Assembly (NCBI GenBank): GCA_910588885.1
Contig: CAJUSQ010000090.1
Location: 1-12,342 of the forward strand
Source: an uncultured Lachnospiraceae bacterium
GTDB lineage: Bacteria; Bacillota; Clostridia; Lachnospirales; Lachnospiraceae
Length of the DNA stretch: 12,342 nucleotides
Reading direction: 5' to 3'
Part shown: positions 6,555 through 12,342 of the stretch, piece by piece
Position numbering within the stretch: position 1 is the first letter of the stretch
Layout: every line of letters begins with the position of its first letter
Program-made: the position numbers and the translations under genes
The notes under the pieces: model-generated
Database searches by the model: none
What the model was told of the DNA's origin: nothing
The model's input: the letters and a program-made list of their open reading frames with translations, nothing else

Positions 6555-7841
6555 ATGGATGAAAACAAAGTAAGCTACAATTTTGGCAAAAAAGGCTGGA
6601 CCCTGATCTGTTTTGAAGTTGTCCTGTTGTTTTTTATGACAGGTCTGACCGTAGACGGATTGAATATTATTGTCCCTCAAATGGCTGCCTTCCGCGGATG
6701 GGATATTAATGTACTGCTGTCCATCTCTACACCGGCGGGAATTATTGCATTGTTCCTGGTTATGTTTTGGGGCAAGTTCATTGAAAAATTCGGATTAAAG
6801 CAGGTAACGGTTGCAACAATGTTTCTGGCCGCAATTGCAACGGTTCTGTATGGAAATTCCGTAAGCGTTGCCATGTATGCAGTGACGCTGGTGGCGATGG
6901 TAACGCTGATCAATGCATTTTCGGTTATCTGCGGATTTGCTATCTGCACCAACTGGTTTCCGACGAAAAAAGGAATCGTCATGGGATTTACAACGATTGG
7001 CATGAACCTTGCCAGCGCCTGCATCAGCATTATATTAAATGTGCTGACCAGCAAATCCAACATTGCAATGGCCCTTACCGTCATGGGAATCGTCATTGCG
7101 GCAGTAGGCGTTCTGGTTGCCTTGTTTGTAAAAGCAACGCCGGAAGAAGCAGGCTGTTATCCGGACAATGATCCGAAGGTTGCAGAACTGATTCATAAGG
7201 AAGAACAGGCTCTGGAACGGGAAGAAGCAAATAAACTTTCTTATCTGGCTGCGCTGAAGGACTCAAAGGTTTGGATTTTCGGAATTGCCTACGGATTTTT
7301 TGGGCTTGCCACAGTGGGCATTATGTCACAGCTGGTAGGTTATTTTCAGGAAGTAAGGGGTTTTACGCTGAACATGGCGCTGCTGACAATTACCGTTGCA
7401 GCGATTATCGGAATGATAGGATCCGTACTTTGGGGCGTAGTAGATCAGAAATTAGGTACGAAGCCGGCTTCGATTCTGTTTGGAATCTGGTATTTTATCG
7501 GAATTATTTTCCTGATTTTGTCAAATACGGTCTGCATGTACATCGGTATTTTCATGCTTGGATTTGCCATTGGCGGCAACGGGAATTTTGCCCCTTCCAT
7601 GGCCAGCTATGTATTCGGCCGTAAGAATTTTGCCGTGTCTTACAGCTGTGTAAATACCATTGTAGGGGTGGTACGTTCTCTTTCCTTCGTAGTATTGGCA
7701 GGCCTGCGTTCCGTTACCTCAGGTTATACGGTACCATATCTGGTATTTGCCGTAATCAGTTTATTGGGCGGTCTGATGCTGGTATTTGTAAAAGTAAAAG
7801 GCGCGGTAGGAGCTTCTTTACAGGAATCGCCCAGAGCATAA
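6555..7841 (+). CDS. MFS transporter, OFA (oxalate/formate antiporter)-like
   Basis: A 428-residue integral membrane carrier with 12 predicted helices, at about 15-35, 52-72, 84-100, 105-131, 140-160, 170-192, 237-260, 275-296, 306-323, 328-345, 360-382 and 392-412. The central loop (193-235) is hydrophilic and begins with ATPEEAGCYP, typical of the OFA group, and NWFPTKKGIVMG (133-144) is the conserved WF-x-x-x-x-G loop. Arg374 lies inside helix 11, where OxlT has a substrate-binding Lys, so an anionic substrate is plausible. It is the only transporter in the locus and probably imports the pathway substrate or exchanges it for an acidic product. It has its own promoter, similar to that of the SDR operon. 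Fold sure, substrate unknown. Confidence 0.85.
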   Translation: MDENKVSYNFGKKGWTLICFEVVLLFFMTGLTVDGLNIIVPQMAAFRGWDINVLLSISTPAGIIALFLVMFWGKFIEKFGLKQVTVATMFLAAIATVLYGNSVSVAMYAVTLVAMVTLINAFSVICGFAICTNWFPTKKGIVMGFTTIGMNLASACISIILNVLTSKSNIAMALTVMGIVIAAVGVLVALFVKATPEEAGCYPDNDPKVAELIHKEEQALEREEANKLSYLAALKDSKVWIFGIAYGFFGLATVGIMSQLVGYFQEVRGFTLNMALLTITVAAIIGMIGSVLWGVVDQKLGTKPASILFGIWYFIGIIFLILSNTVCMYIGIFMLGFAIGGNGNFAPSMASYVFGRKNFAVSYSCVNTIVGVVRSLSFVVLAGLRSVTSGYTVPYLVFAVISLLGGLMLVFVKVKGAVGASLQESPRA

Positions 7842-7905
7842 TTTTGATAATTACAAGGGAGTATTTAAAAATAATATAAATGTTTTAAAATTGAAAGGAG
7901 AAAAA

Positions 7906-8259
7906 ATGAAAAAAGTAGAAGTAAGGGATGCAGCAGCTTATAACGCACCGGGACATTTTGATATGAGAGCAATCCGGCTCCACAGCAAGGAGGAAAGCGG
8001 CTGTGAGCATTTTACCCTGGGAATGTCCCATTTCCTGCCTGGAGGCGGAACCGAGTACGTGGAACCACCCGTAGAACTCATCTATTTTATCCTGGAAGGA
8101 GAAATGACGGTTTCTGATAAAGATGGAAAGGAAATTTGTGTCTTGAAAAAACACGATTCTATGCATTTTGCAGTAGGGGAAGGAAAATCTATTATGAATA
8201 AACAGAATTATCCCGCTACAATGCTGGTGATTGCAAGCATGCCTCCGGCAATGAAATAA
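7906..8259 (+). CDS. Single-domain cupin protein lacking metal ligands
   Basis: A 117-residue small beta-barrel protein. GGGTEYVEPPVELIYFILEG (46-65) corresponds to cupin motif 1, with Glu57 and the terminal Gly, and 82-100 corresponds to motif 2. The metal-binding His of motif 1 (HxH) are replaced by residues such as Thr49 and Tyr51, and the motif 2 His is Lys94. It therefore probably does not bind metal in the usual way and may be a ligand-binding or isomerase-like accessory protein. The ATG has AAAGGAG five bases before it; a TTG 15 bases upstream in the same frame overlaps that site and is unlikely. It lies 64 bases after the MFS gene and before a strong terminator, so it is the last gene of the catabolic locus. 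Specific function unknown. Confidence 0.8.
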   Translation: MKKVEVRDAAAYNAPGHFDMRAIRLHSKEESGCEHFTLGMSHFLPGGGTEYVEPPVELIYFILEGEMTVSDKDGKEICVLKKHDSMHFAVGEGKSIMNKQNYPATMLVIASMPPAMK

Positions 8260-8293
8260 AAATGAAATATTGTTTGCCGCATATCGGCAGATT

Positions 8294-8336
8294 CTGCGCC
8301 ACGGTGTTTCTTTTTTCGCCGGGGCGCAGTTTTTAT
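8294..8336 (+). terminator. Rho-independent terminator ending the catabolic locus
   Basis: CTGCGCC (8294-8300) pairs perfectly with GGCGCAG (8323-8329). The stem extends past one mismatch to pair bases 8302-8306 with 8317-8321, including one G-T pair. A T-tract follows at once (8330-8334, then A, then more T). It lies 35 bases after the cupin stop codon. Confidence 0.9.
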
Positions 8337-8404
8337 TTTCAATCGCATCTTCCGGAATACCCTGGCAAAGCGCCCATTGCTGTAGACCGGACCGAAAATT
8401 AGGA

Positions 8405-8433
8405 TTGAAAAGAACATACCTTTGTGGCATAAT
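8405..8433 (+). promoter_or_regulatory. Promoter of the GntR regulator gene
   Basis: TTGAAA (8405-8410), a 17-base spacer and CATAAT (8428-8433), preceded by TG at -15/-14 (extended -10). Each hexamer differs from consensus at one position (TTGAAA, CATAAT), so this should be a good constitutive-type promoter. Transcription would start near 8440. Confidence 0.7.
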
Positions 8434-8524
8434 AAAAGAAATCTTTGATTTTATAAAATATAAGATATACAGGCAGAACCATACGGAAATGAGGAGCCTT
8501 TGCAGGGAAGGGGTGCGGGAAGCA

Positions 8525-9214
8525 GTGGCAGTAATTAAGCGTTTATCTCTGGTAGACCAGGTTTATGATAAAATCAGGAGCAAGATTGTGAATTTAGAGG
8601 TACCCTTCGGAAGTAAGCTGAACGTCAGCAAGCTTCAGGAGGAATATGGGGTCAGTTCCACGCCGGTGCGGGAGGCGCTGAACCGGCTTTTGAATGACGG
8701 ATTGATTGATTTTGAAAATAATATCGGCGCAAGCGTAATTGATCTGGAAGAAACGGACGTCGTGGAGGTACAGGAGCTGGCAGCGGCATATGAGATGGGC
8801 GCAGCTCATTTTGCCATGCAAAAAGGGGATTTGGGGCAGATGGCCGCGGAAATCCAGCAGCATATCAAAGAATACCGGGCTTCCGATAATTTGCAGGAAA
8901 GTTGTACCTGTATCCGGAAGATTCAGGATGTGTTTTACCGGAATGCCGAAAATCAGCGGCTCCGGAATAAGAGCACCAGCTTAAGCGGCGTGGAAGAGAT
9001 TCTTCACACCCTGTTTACCATGCAGACCCCGGGAACGGAGCATAAGTATCACTCCGGAATCACTTATTTTGAGAAAATCCATGAAGCAGTACAAAAAGGT
9101 GATTTTGCCGGAGTCTGCGACGGCCTGGATCAGCACAGGGAATGGGCCAGGCAGCATATTTTGAGAAATTTGGAATATGTAAAACAGAGGGATCAGGAGA
9201 TCATGGAAAAATAG
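8525..9214 (+). CDS. GntR-family regulator, FadR/FCD type
   Basis: About 229 residues from the chosen GTG start. The N-terminal winged helix (about 9-72) contains LVDQVYDKIRSKI, then VSKLQEEYGVSSTPVREALNRLL, the diagnostic GntR helix-turn-helix. The rest is an all-helical FCD-like ligand domain with His residues near the end (YHSGITYFEKIHEAV, QHREWARQHIL); one usual FCD His is replaced in IQDVFYRNAENQRL. The start is uncertain: the frame is open far upstream, but that part overlaps the terminator and is not protein-like. GTG 8525 gives the usual GntR N-terminus and has GAAGGGG upstream; ATG 8489 is the alternative. FCD regulators usually sense organic acids, so it could act on the neighbouring catabolic locus, although a terminator and its own promoter separate them. 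Confidence 0.85.
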   Translation: MAVIKRLSLVDQVYDKIRSKIVNLEVPFGSKLNVSKLQEEYGVSSTPVREALNRLLNDGLIDFENNIGASVIDLEETDVVEVQELAAAYEMGAAHFAMQKGDLGQMAAEIQQHIKEYRASDNLQESCTCIRKIQDVFYRNAENQRLRNKSTSLSGVEEILHTLFTMQTPGTEHKYHSGITYFEKIHEAVQKGDFAGVCDGLDQHREWARQHILRNLEYVKQRDQEIMEK

Positions 9215-9292
9215 TGAAGCAGGAAGGAATTTTACGGAAACAAAGAACCTGACGGAATGAACGCTTTTTGCAGGGGGTGAAAAAGGGAAGGT

Positions 9293-10498
9293 ATGTTGGA
9301 ATTAAAGGGAAAATATAACGAAGCCAAGATTTTTACCGATATTGTGGATGAAACATCGGTTTCACAAGTACTGCTTCTGCTGAATCAGGAATTTGTTTCC
9401 GGCAGTAAGATCCGGTTTATGCCGGATATCCATGCCGGGGCCGGCTGTACCATCGGAACCACCATGACGATTCAGGATAAAATTGTCCCGAATATGGTAG
9501 GGGTTGACATTGGATGCGGTATGGAAACAGTCCGGGTCAAAGAGAAGCATATGGAACTGCAGAAGCTGGATAAACTGATCTATGAAAAAATCCCCTCCGG
9601 CTTTCAGGTGCGGGCAAAGGAGCATCGCTATTTTTCGGAACTGAATCTGGAGGAGCTGTACTGCTACAAGCAGATTGACGCCCGAAGGGCCGGAAAAAGC
9701 CTGGGTACCTTGGGCGGCGGCAATCATTTTATTGAAGCCAATCAGGATCAGGAAGGGCAGATTTATCTGGTGGTGCATTCCGGCAGCCGCCATTTGGGGC
9801 TGGAGGTAGCCAATTATTACCAGGAAGAGGGGTATCGCTCCTTAAACGGCTCTACAAAAAAGGATATTGATTTGCTGATTGCCGATTTGAAGGCCCAGGG
9901 CCGCGAAAAGGAAATTCAGAAAAGTGTTGTGTCCTTAAAGAATACGAAGAGAACAAATGTTCCGAAGCAGCTGGCCTATGTTTCCGGAGATTTGTTTGCA
10001 CAATACATTCATGATATGAAAATCATTCAGCACTTTGCCATGCTGAACCGGAAGGCCATGATGGATGAGCTGGTGAAAGGGATGAAGCTCCATGTCCTGG
10101 AGCAGTTTACCACGATTCATAACTATATTGACACGGATCGGATGATTTTGCGGAAAGGGGCGGTATCGGCCGGCAAGGGGGAAAAGCTGCTGATTCCCAT
10201 TAATATGCGGGACGGCTCTTTGATTTGCCTTGGAAAAGGGAATGAGGATTGGAACCAGTCGGCGCCCCATGGAGCGGGCCGCCTCATGAGCCGTTCGGCA
10301 GCGAAAGCCTCCTTTACGGTATCGGAATTTAAAAAGCAGATGGCCGGGATCTATACCACTTCTGTCAATCAGGATACCCTGGACGAAAGTCCCATGGCTT
10401 ATAAAGGTATGGAGGATATTGTATCGAATATCGGTGATACGGCGGAGATTCTGAAGGTAATAAAACCGATTTATAATTTCAAGGCCGGGGGCGATTGA
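9293..10498 (+). CDS. rtcB: RNA-splicing ligase RtcB
   Basis: A 401-residue RtcB family protein, full length for the group. RtcB joins RNA 2',3'-cyclic phosphate or 3'-phosphate ends to 5'-hydroxyl ends with GTP and Mn2+ in the cytoplasm. Visible motifs are PDIHAGAGCTIG (44-55), GVDIGCGM (70-77, Asp72 and Cys75 as metal ligands), LGTLGGGNHF (137-146, His145), VHSGSRH (161-167), IHNYI (275-279), RKGAVSAG (287-294) and APHGAGRLMSR (324-334), where His326 is the residue that becomes guanylylated. AGGGGGTGA at 9272-9280 is the probable ribosome site, 12 bases before the ATG. It lies 78 bases after the GntR gene with no clear terminator between, so cotranscription is possible. No archease, RtcA or RtcR gene is beside it. 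It seems unrelated to the catabolic genes. Confidence 0.95.
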   Translation: MLELKGKYNEAKIFTDIVDETSVSQVLLLLNQEFVSGSKIRFMPDIHAGAGCTIGTTMTIQDKIVPNMVGVDIGCGMETVRVKEKHMELQKLDKLIYEKIPSGFQVRAKEHRYFSELNLEELYCYKQIDARRAGKSLGTLGGGNHFIEANQDQEGQIYLVVHSGSRHLGLEVANYYQEEGYRSLNGSTKKDIDLLIADLKAQGREKEIQKSVVSLKNTKRTNVPKQLAYVSGDLFAQYIHDMKIIQHFAMLNRKAMMDELVKGMKLHVLEQFTTIHNYIDTDRMILRKGAVSAGKGEKLLIPINMRDGSLICLGKGNEDWNQSAPHGAGRLMSRSAAKASFTVSEFKKQMAGIYTTSVNQDTLDESPMAYKGMEDIVSNIGDTAEILKVIKPIYNFKAGGD

Positions 10499-11054
10499 CG
10501 GAAGATTCCGGGTCCCGGAAAAGTTCCCCTTCCGGCGGGTGGAGGGTAAAGAGAAGAAAGCACAGAAAAAGGATGCAGACAGCCGTCCAGGGCAGGAAGC
10601 CCTGCTGCAGCCTGCAGGAAGCGGCCAGCAGGTAGAAAAGAAGGAAGGCGCAAAGGACGCTGATCCCAAAGACCGCTAGATCCAGGAAAAATATATTTTT
10701 GCCGAGAATGCCCGTATAGGCATAGTACAGAACCGGAATGAGCAGGGTTCCCAGTAAGATTCCAAAACACAGGGAAACCCCGGTACATGGCCGGTTCTTT
10801 TTTTGAATCAGAAGAAGCCCTGCGGCATAGAGCAGCATCGGGAAAAATAGCAATTTCATATGCTCCCATACGGATTCGCTGACCGGGACAAACAGCCCGA
10901 TAAAGGAATTTTGACCGGTTAAGTCATAGAGAAAATGGGAGAGGGTTCCAAGAAGAAGCACGAAGAAAAAGCCGGCTGCCGCCTGGCGCTTTAAGTGCTT
11001 TTTGTCGTTTCGCTGGGAATCACTCTGCAGGGAAACATTTTGCCGGAAATCCAT
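10479..11054 (-). CDS. Small integral membrane protein, DUF6512-like
   Basis: A 191-residue protein with a short charged N-terminus and about five hydrophobic helices (roughly 26-43, 68-83, 92-113, 121-145, 155-170). Conserved-looking motifs are SHFLYDLTG (39-47) and VPVSESVWEHMKLLFFP (56-72), which I associate with the clostridial family DUF6512 of unknown function. The tail after HPPEGELF is hydrophilic. The start is well supported by GAGGTGAG (11067-11060 on the minus strand) five bases before the ATG. It runs toward rtcB and the two 3' ends overlap by 20 bases, with no terminator hairpin visible between them. No function can be assigned. Confidence 0.75.
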   Translation of the reverse strand: MDFRQNVSLQSDSQRNDKKHLKRQAAAGFFFVLLLGTLSHFLYDLTGQNSFIGLFVPVSESVWEHMKLLFFPMLLYAAGLLLIQKKNRPCTGVSLCFGILLGTLLIPVLYYAYTGILGKNIFFLDLAVFGISVLCAFLLFYLLAASCRLQQGFLPWTAVCILFLCFLLFTLHPPEGELFRDPESSVNRPRP

Positions 11055-11108
11055 GTTTGCTCACCTCGGGAATCAAAAATATTTGAAAAAGATGTTTCAG
11101 ACCTCTTT

Positions 11109-11137
11109 AGTATATGCATGGAATGCTCTTTTATGAA
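11109..11137 (-). promoter_or_regulatory. Promoter of the DUF6512-like gene
   Basis: On the minus strand, TTCATA (11137-11132) and TATACT (11114-11109) are 17 bases apart. The start site would be near 11102, about 48 bases before the start codon. Confidence 0.5.
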
Positions 11138-11612
11138 AAAAAGGAAATTCCCACTTTTTTCCAAAAGAATAGCAGGGATTTCTATAAGAAATATTTTTTC
11201 TGATTCCAGATTGCTTTGTAATATTGAATAATGAGTTTTAATGGGGCATATCTGCTGGTATTTTTATATTCTATGGGATTTCCTTTTTTATCACAGAGAA
11301 ATATTTTAATTTCACCGGTTTCTTTGCTGTATTTCTTAAAATCACTGATTAATTCATGCATGCCATCAAATGTTAAAGGCATAGCATTATGAGACGAAGG
11401 ATGCTGCGGCTTCTTGTTTTGATTCCGGAGAAAAAGTCAGTCCATCTTGCCCGGAAGGCTATGAACTGTCGAAATGTTGAGAAAATAATGGATTCATTTG
11501 CAAAAATAAACCTGTCGCCTGTTCTGATAAGCAAACGACAAGATGTGAAATATCTGGAAAATCTTTATGCTTACCTTTTAGATGCAGAGTGATTGGGCTG
11601 CTAAAATCCTTA
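11138..11612. other. AT-rich stretch without a convincing gene; possible gene remnants
   Basis: No complete gene is supported here. On the minus strand 11182-11382 is open for 66 codons with a protein-like composition (for example EIKIFLCDKKGNPIEYK) but no ribosome site before its ATG. On the plus strand, 11461-11592 reads protein-like in one frame (MNCRNVEKIMDSFAKINLSP and on), and 11385-11477 does so in another frame (EKVSPSCPEGYEL). Adjacent short frames that break off suggest eroded coding sequence, perhaps of mobile origin; I cannot name a family. The bases are clearly more A+T-rich than the genes to the left. Confidence 0.3.
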
Positions 11613-11641
11613 TGGCAATCAGTTATCAGGTATGGTATACT
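11613..11641 (+). promoter_or_regulatory. Promoter of the Rpn-family nuclease gene
   Basis: An extended -10, TGGTATACT (11633-11641), lies 17 bases after a poor -35, TGGCAA (11613-11618). AAGGGAG at 11667-11673 is the ribosome site of the gene that follows. Confidence 0.5.
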
Positions 11642-11681
11642 ATCTATAGAGGAAACGATAAGATTTAAGGGAGACGATGCC

Positions 11682-12342
11682 ATGAGGAAGCTTGCATATA
11701 CGTTTAAGACGGATACGCTGTTCAAAATGCTGTTTGTGCAGTATCCGGAACTTTTGAAGAAACTGGTCGCAGACCTGCTTGGGATACCATTTCAAAGCAT
11801 TGGGCAGTTTGTGATACGCAACCCGGAAATGCCTCCGGAGAACCTGGGTGACAAATTTTGCAGGCTGGATATTAACATGACCGTGAATGGGCAGCGTGTG
11901 GATCTGGAAGTGCAGGTCTGCAATGAGGGGGAGTACCCGGAGAGGGTCATGTACTACTGGGCGAGGGAGTTCTCATCAGCGTTGATGGCCGGACAGGATT
12001 ATTCCACGTTACCACGCACGATTGTTATCAGCATTATAGATTTCATACTGTTTGAATGTGAGGAATATGATTCATTCTTTCAGCCGCTGGAAGTCAAACG
12101 CCATACGCTGCTGTCGGATAAGATGGGATTTCATTTCTTTGAGCTTCCCAAGCTTCCGGCAGATGTGAACGAGGATAATATGCTTTTGCTGTGGCTTTCA
12201 CTGTTTAAGGCGGAAACGGAAGAGGAATTAGAGAAGATTAAAGAGATGGAGGTGCCAGTTATGAGTCAGGCGATTAATGCTTATTATACGATTACTGCTT
12301 CGTCAGAGTTCCGTGAGAAGGAAAGGCTCCGTGCGAAAGCAA
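11682..12342 (+). CDS. Rpn-family PD-(D/E)XK nuclease/putative transposase, 3' end outside the window
   Basis: The first 220 residues are present and the frame is open to the window edge. The N-terminus YTFKTDTLFKMLF (6-18) followed by LLGIPF is typical of Rpn/PDDEXK_2 proteins. The nuclease core is visible as LDINMTVNGQRVDLEVQV (62-79), with Asp63, Glu76 and Gln78 as the D...E-x-Q catalytic set, then YYWAREFSSAL (91-101). The segment from about 185 on is charged and probably helical. Rpn proteins are DNA endonucleases that promote RecA-independent recombination and are common, often in many copies, in gut Firmicutes. The gene starts at an ATG with AAGGGAG eight bases before it, and a promoter lies about 40 bases upstream. 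It is unrelated to the catabolic locus, and the AT-rich stretch before it may mark a rearrangement point. Confidence 0.85.
   Translation, partial: MRKLAYTFKTDTLFKMLFVQYPELLKKLVADLLGIPFQSIGQFVIRNPEMPPENLGDKFCRLDINMTVNGQRVDLEVQVCNEGEYPERVMYYWAREFSSALMAGQDYSTLPRTIVISIIDFILFECEEYDSFFQPLEVKRHTLLSDKMGFHFFELPKLPADVNEDNMLLLWLSLFKAETEEELEKIKEMEVPVMSQAINAYYTITASSEFREKERLRAKA

Noticed and set aside
8270..8524. Longer N-terminus for the GntR protein from 8270
   Set aside because: It would cross the terminator and the promoter at 8405-8433, and the translated sequence is not GntR-like before about 8525.
11459..11725. Minus-strand 88-codon open frame
   Set aside because: It overlaps the promoter and start of the Rpn gene, and has no ribosome site or family resemblance.
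1..12342. CRISPR array, tRNA or rRNA genes, IS terminal repeats
   Set aside because: No regularly spaced repeats, tRNA cloverleaf or rRNA segments were recognised on either strand, and no paired terminal repeats flank the Rpn gene within the window.

Overview
The window looks like a chromosomal segment of a low-to-mid GC Firmicute, most likely an anaerobic gut-type clostridium (Lachnospiraceae-like). Supports are strong AGGAGG-type ribosome binding sites, sigma-A promoters with extended -10 boxes, and anaerobic Fe-S and flavin redox proteins. No lineage marker gene is present, so this is an inference.

Region 1 (52-8259) reads as one catabolic locus. A divergently transcribed crotonase-fold hydrolase (minus strand) carries the catalytic residues of 6-oxocamphor hydrolase, a beta-diketone C-C hydrolase. 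Next to it is a LysR regulator, with a perfect 13-bp inverted repeat at its promoter. Then come an SDR dehydrogenase/reductase, a beta-keto acid cleavage enzyme (BKACE, DUF849), a broken GltD-like fragment, a small NuoF-like iron-sulfur protein with altered cluster ligands, a soluble fumarate-reductase-fold flavoprotein lacking the fumarate-specific residues, an OFA-type MFS carrier and a one-domain cupin. A strong rho-independent terminator follows the cupin.

My reading of how the genes work together is inference. The MFS carrier imports an organic acid or cyclic compound. The flavoprotein, perhaps fed by the Fe-S protein, reduces or oxidises a C=C bond next to a carbonyl. The crotonase-fold enzyme hydrolyses a cyclic 1,3-diketone. 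The SDR interconverts a hydroxyl and a ketone, and BKACE splits the resulting beta-keto acid with acetyl-CoA. The logic parallels anaerobic phloroglucinol/resorcinol breakdown (ring reduction, diketone hydrolysis, 3-hydroxy oxidation, triacetate cleavage). The enzyme combination seen here, with an OCH-like hydrolase and a KstD/fumarate-reductase-like flavoprotein, is not one I recognise as described. The SDR and MFS promoters share an almost identical architecture, which supports co-regulation.

Region 2 (8405-11054) holds a GntR/FCD regulator that may also serve the locus, an RtcB RNA ligase, and a convergent small membrane protein of the DUF6512 type whose 3' end overlaps rtcB by 20 bp. Region 3 (11055-11681) is more AT-rich and has no convincing gene, only short open frames that may be remnants. 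The window ends inside an Rpn/PD-(D/E)XK nuclease gene, a mobile-type family.
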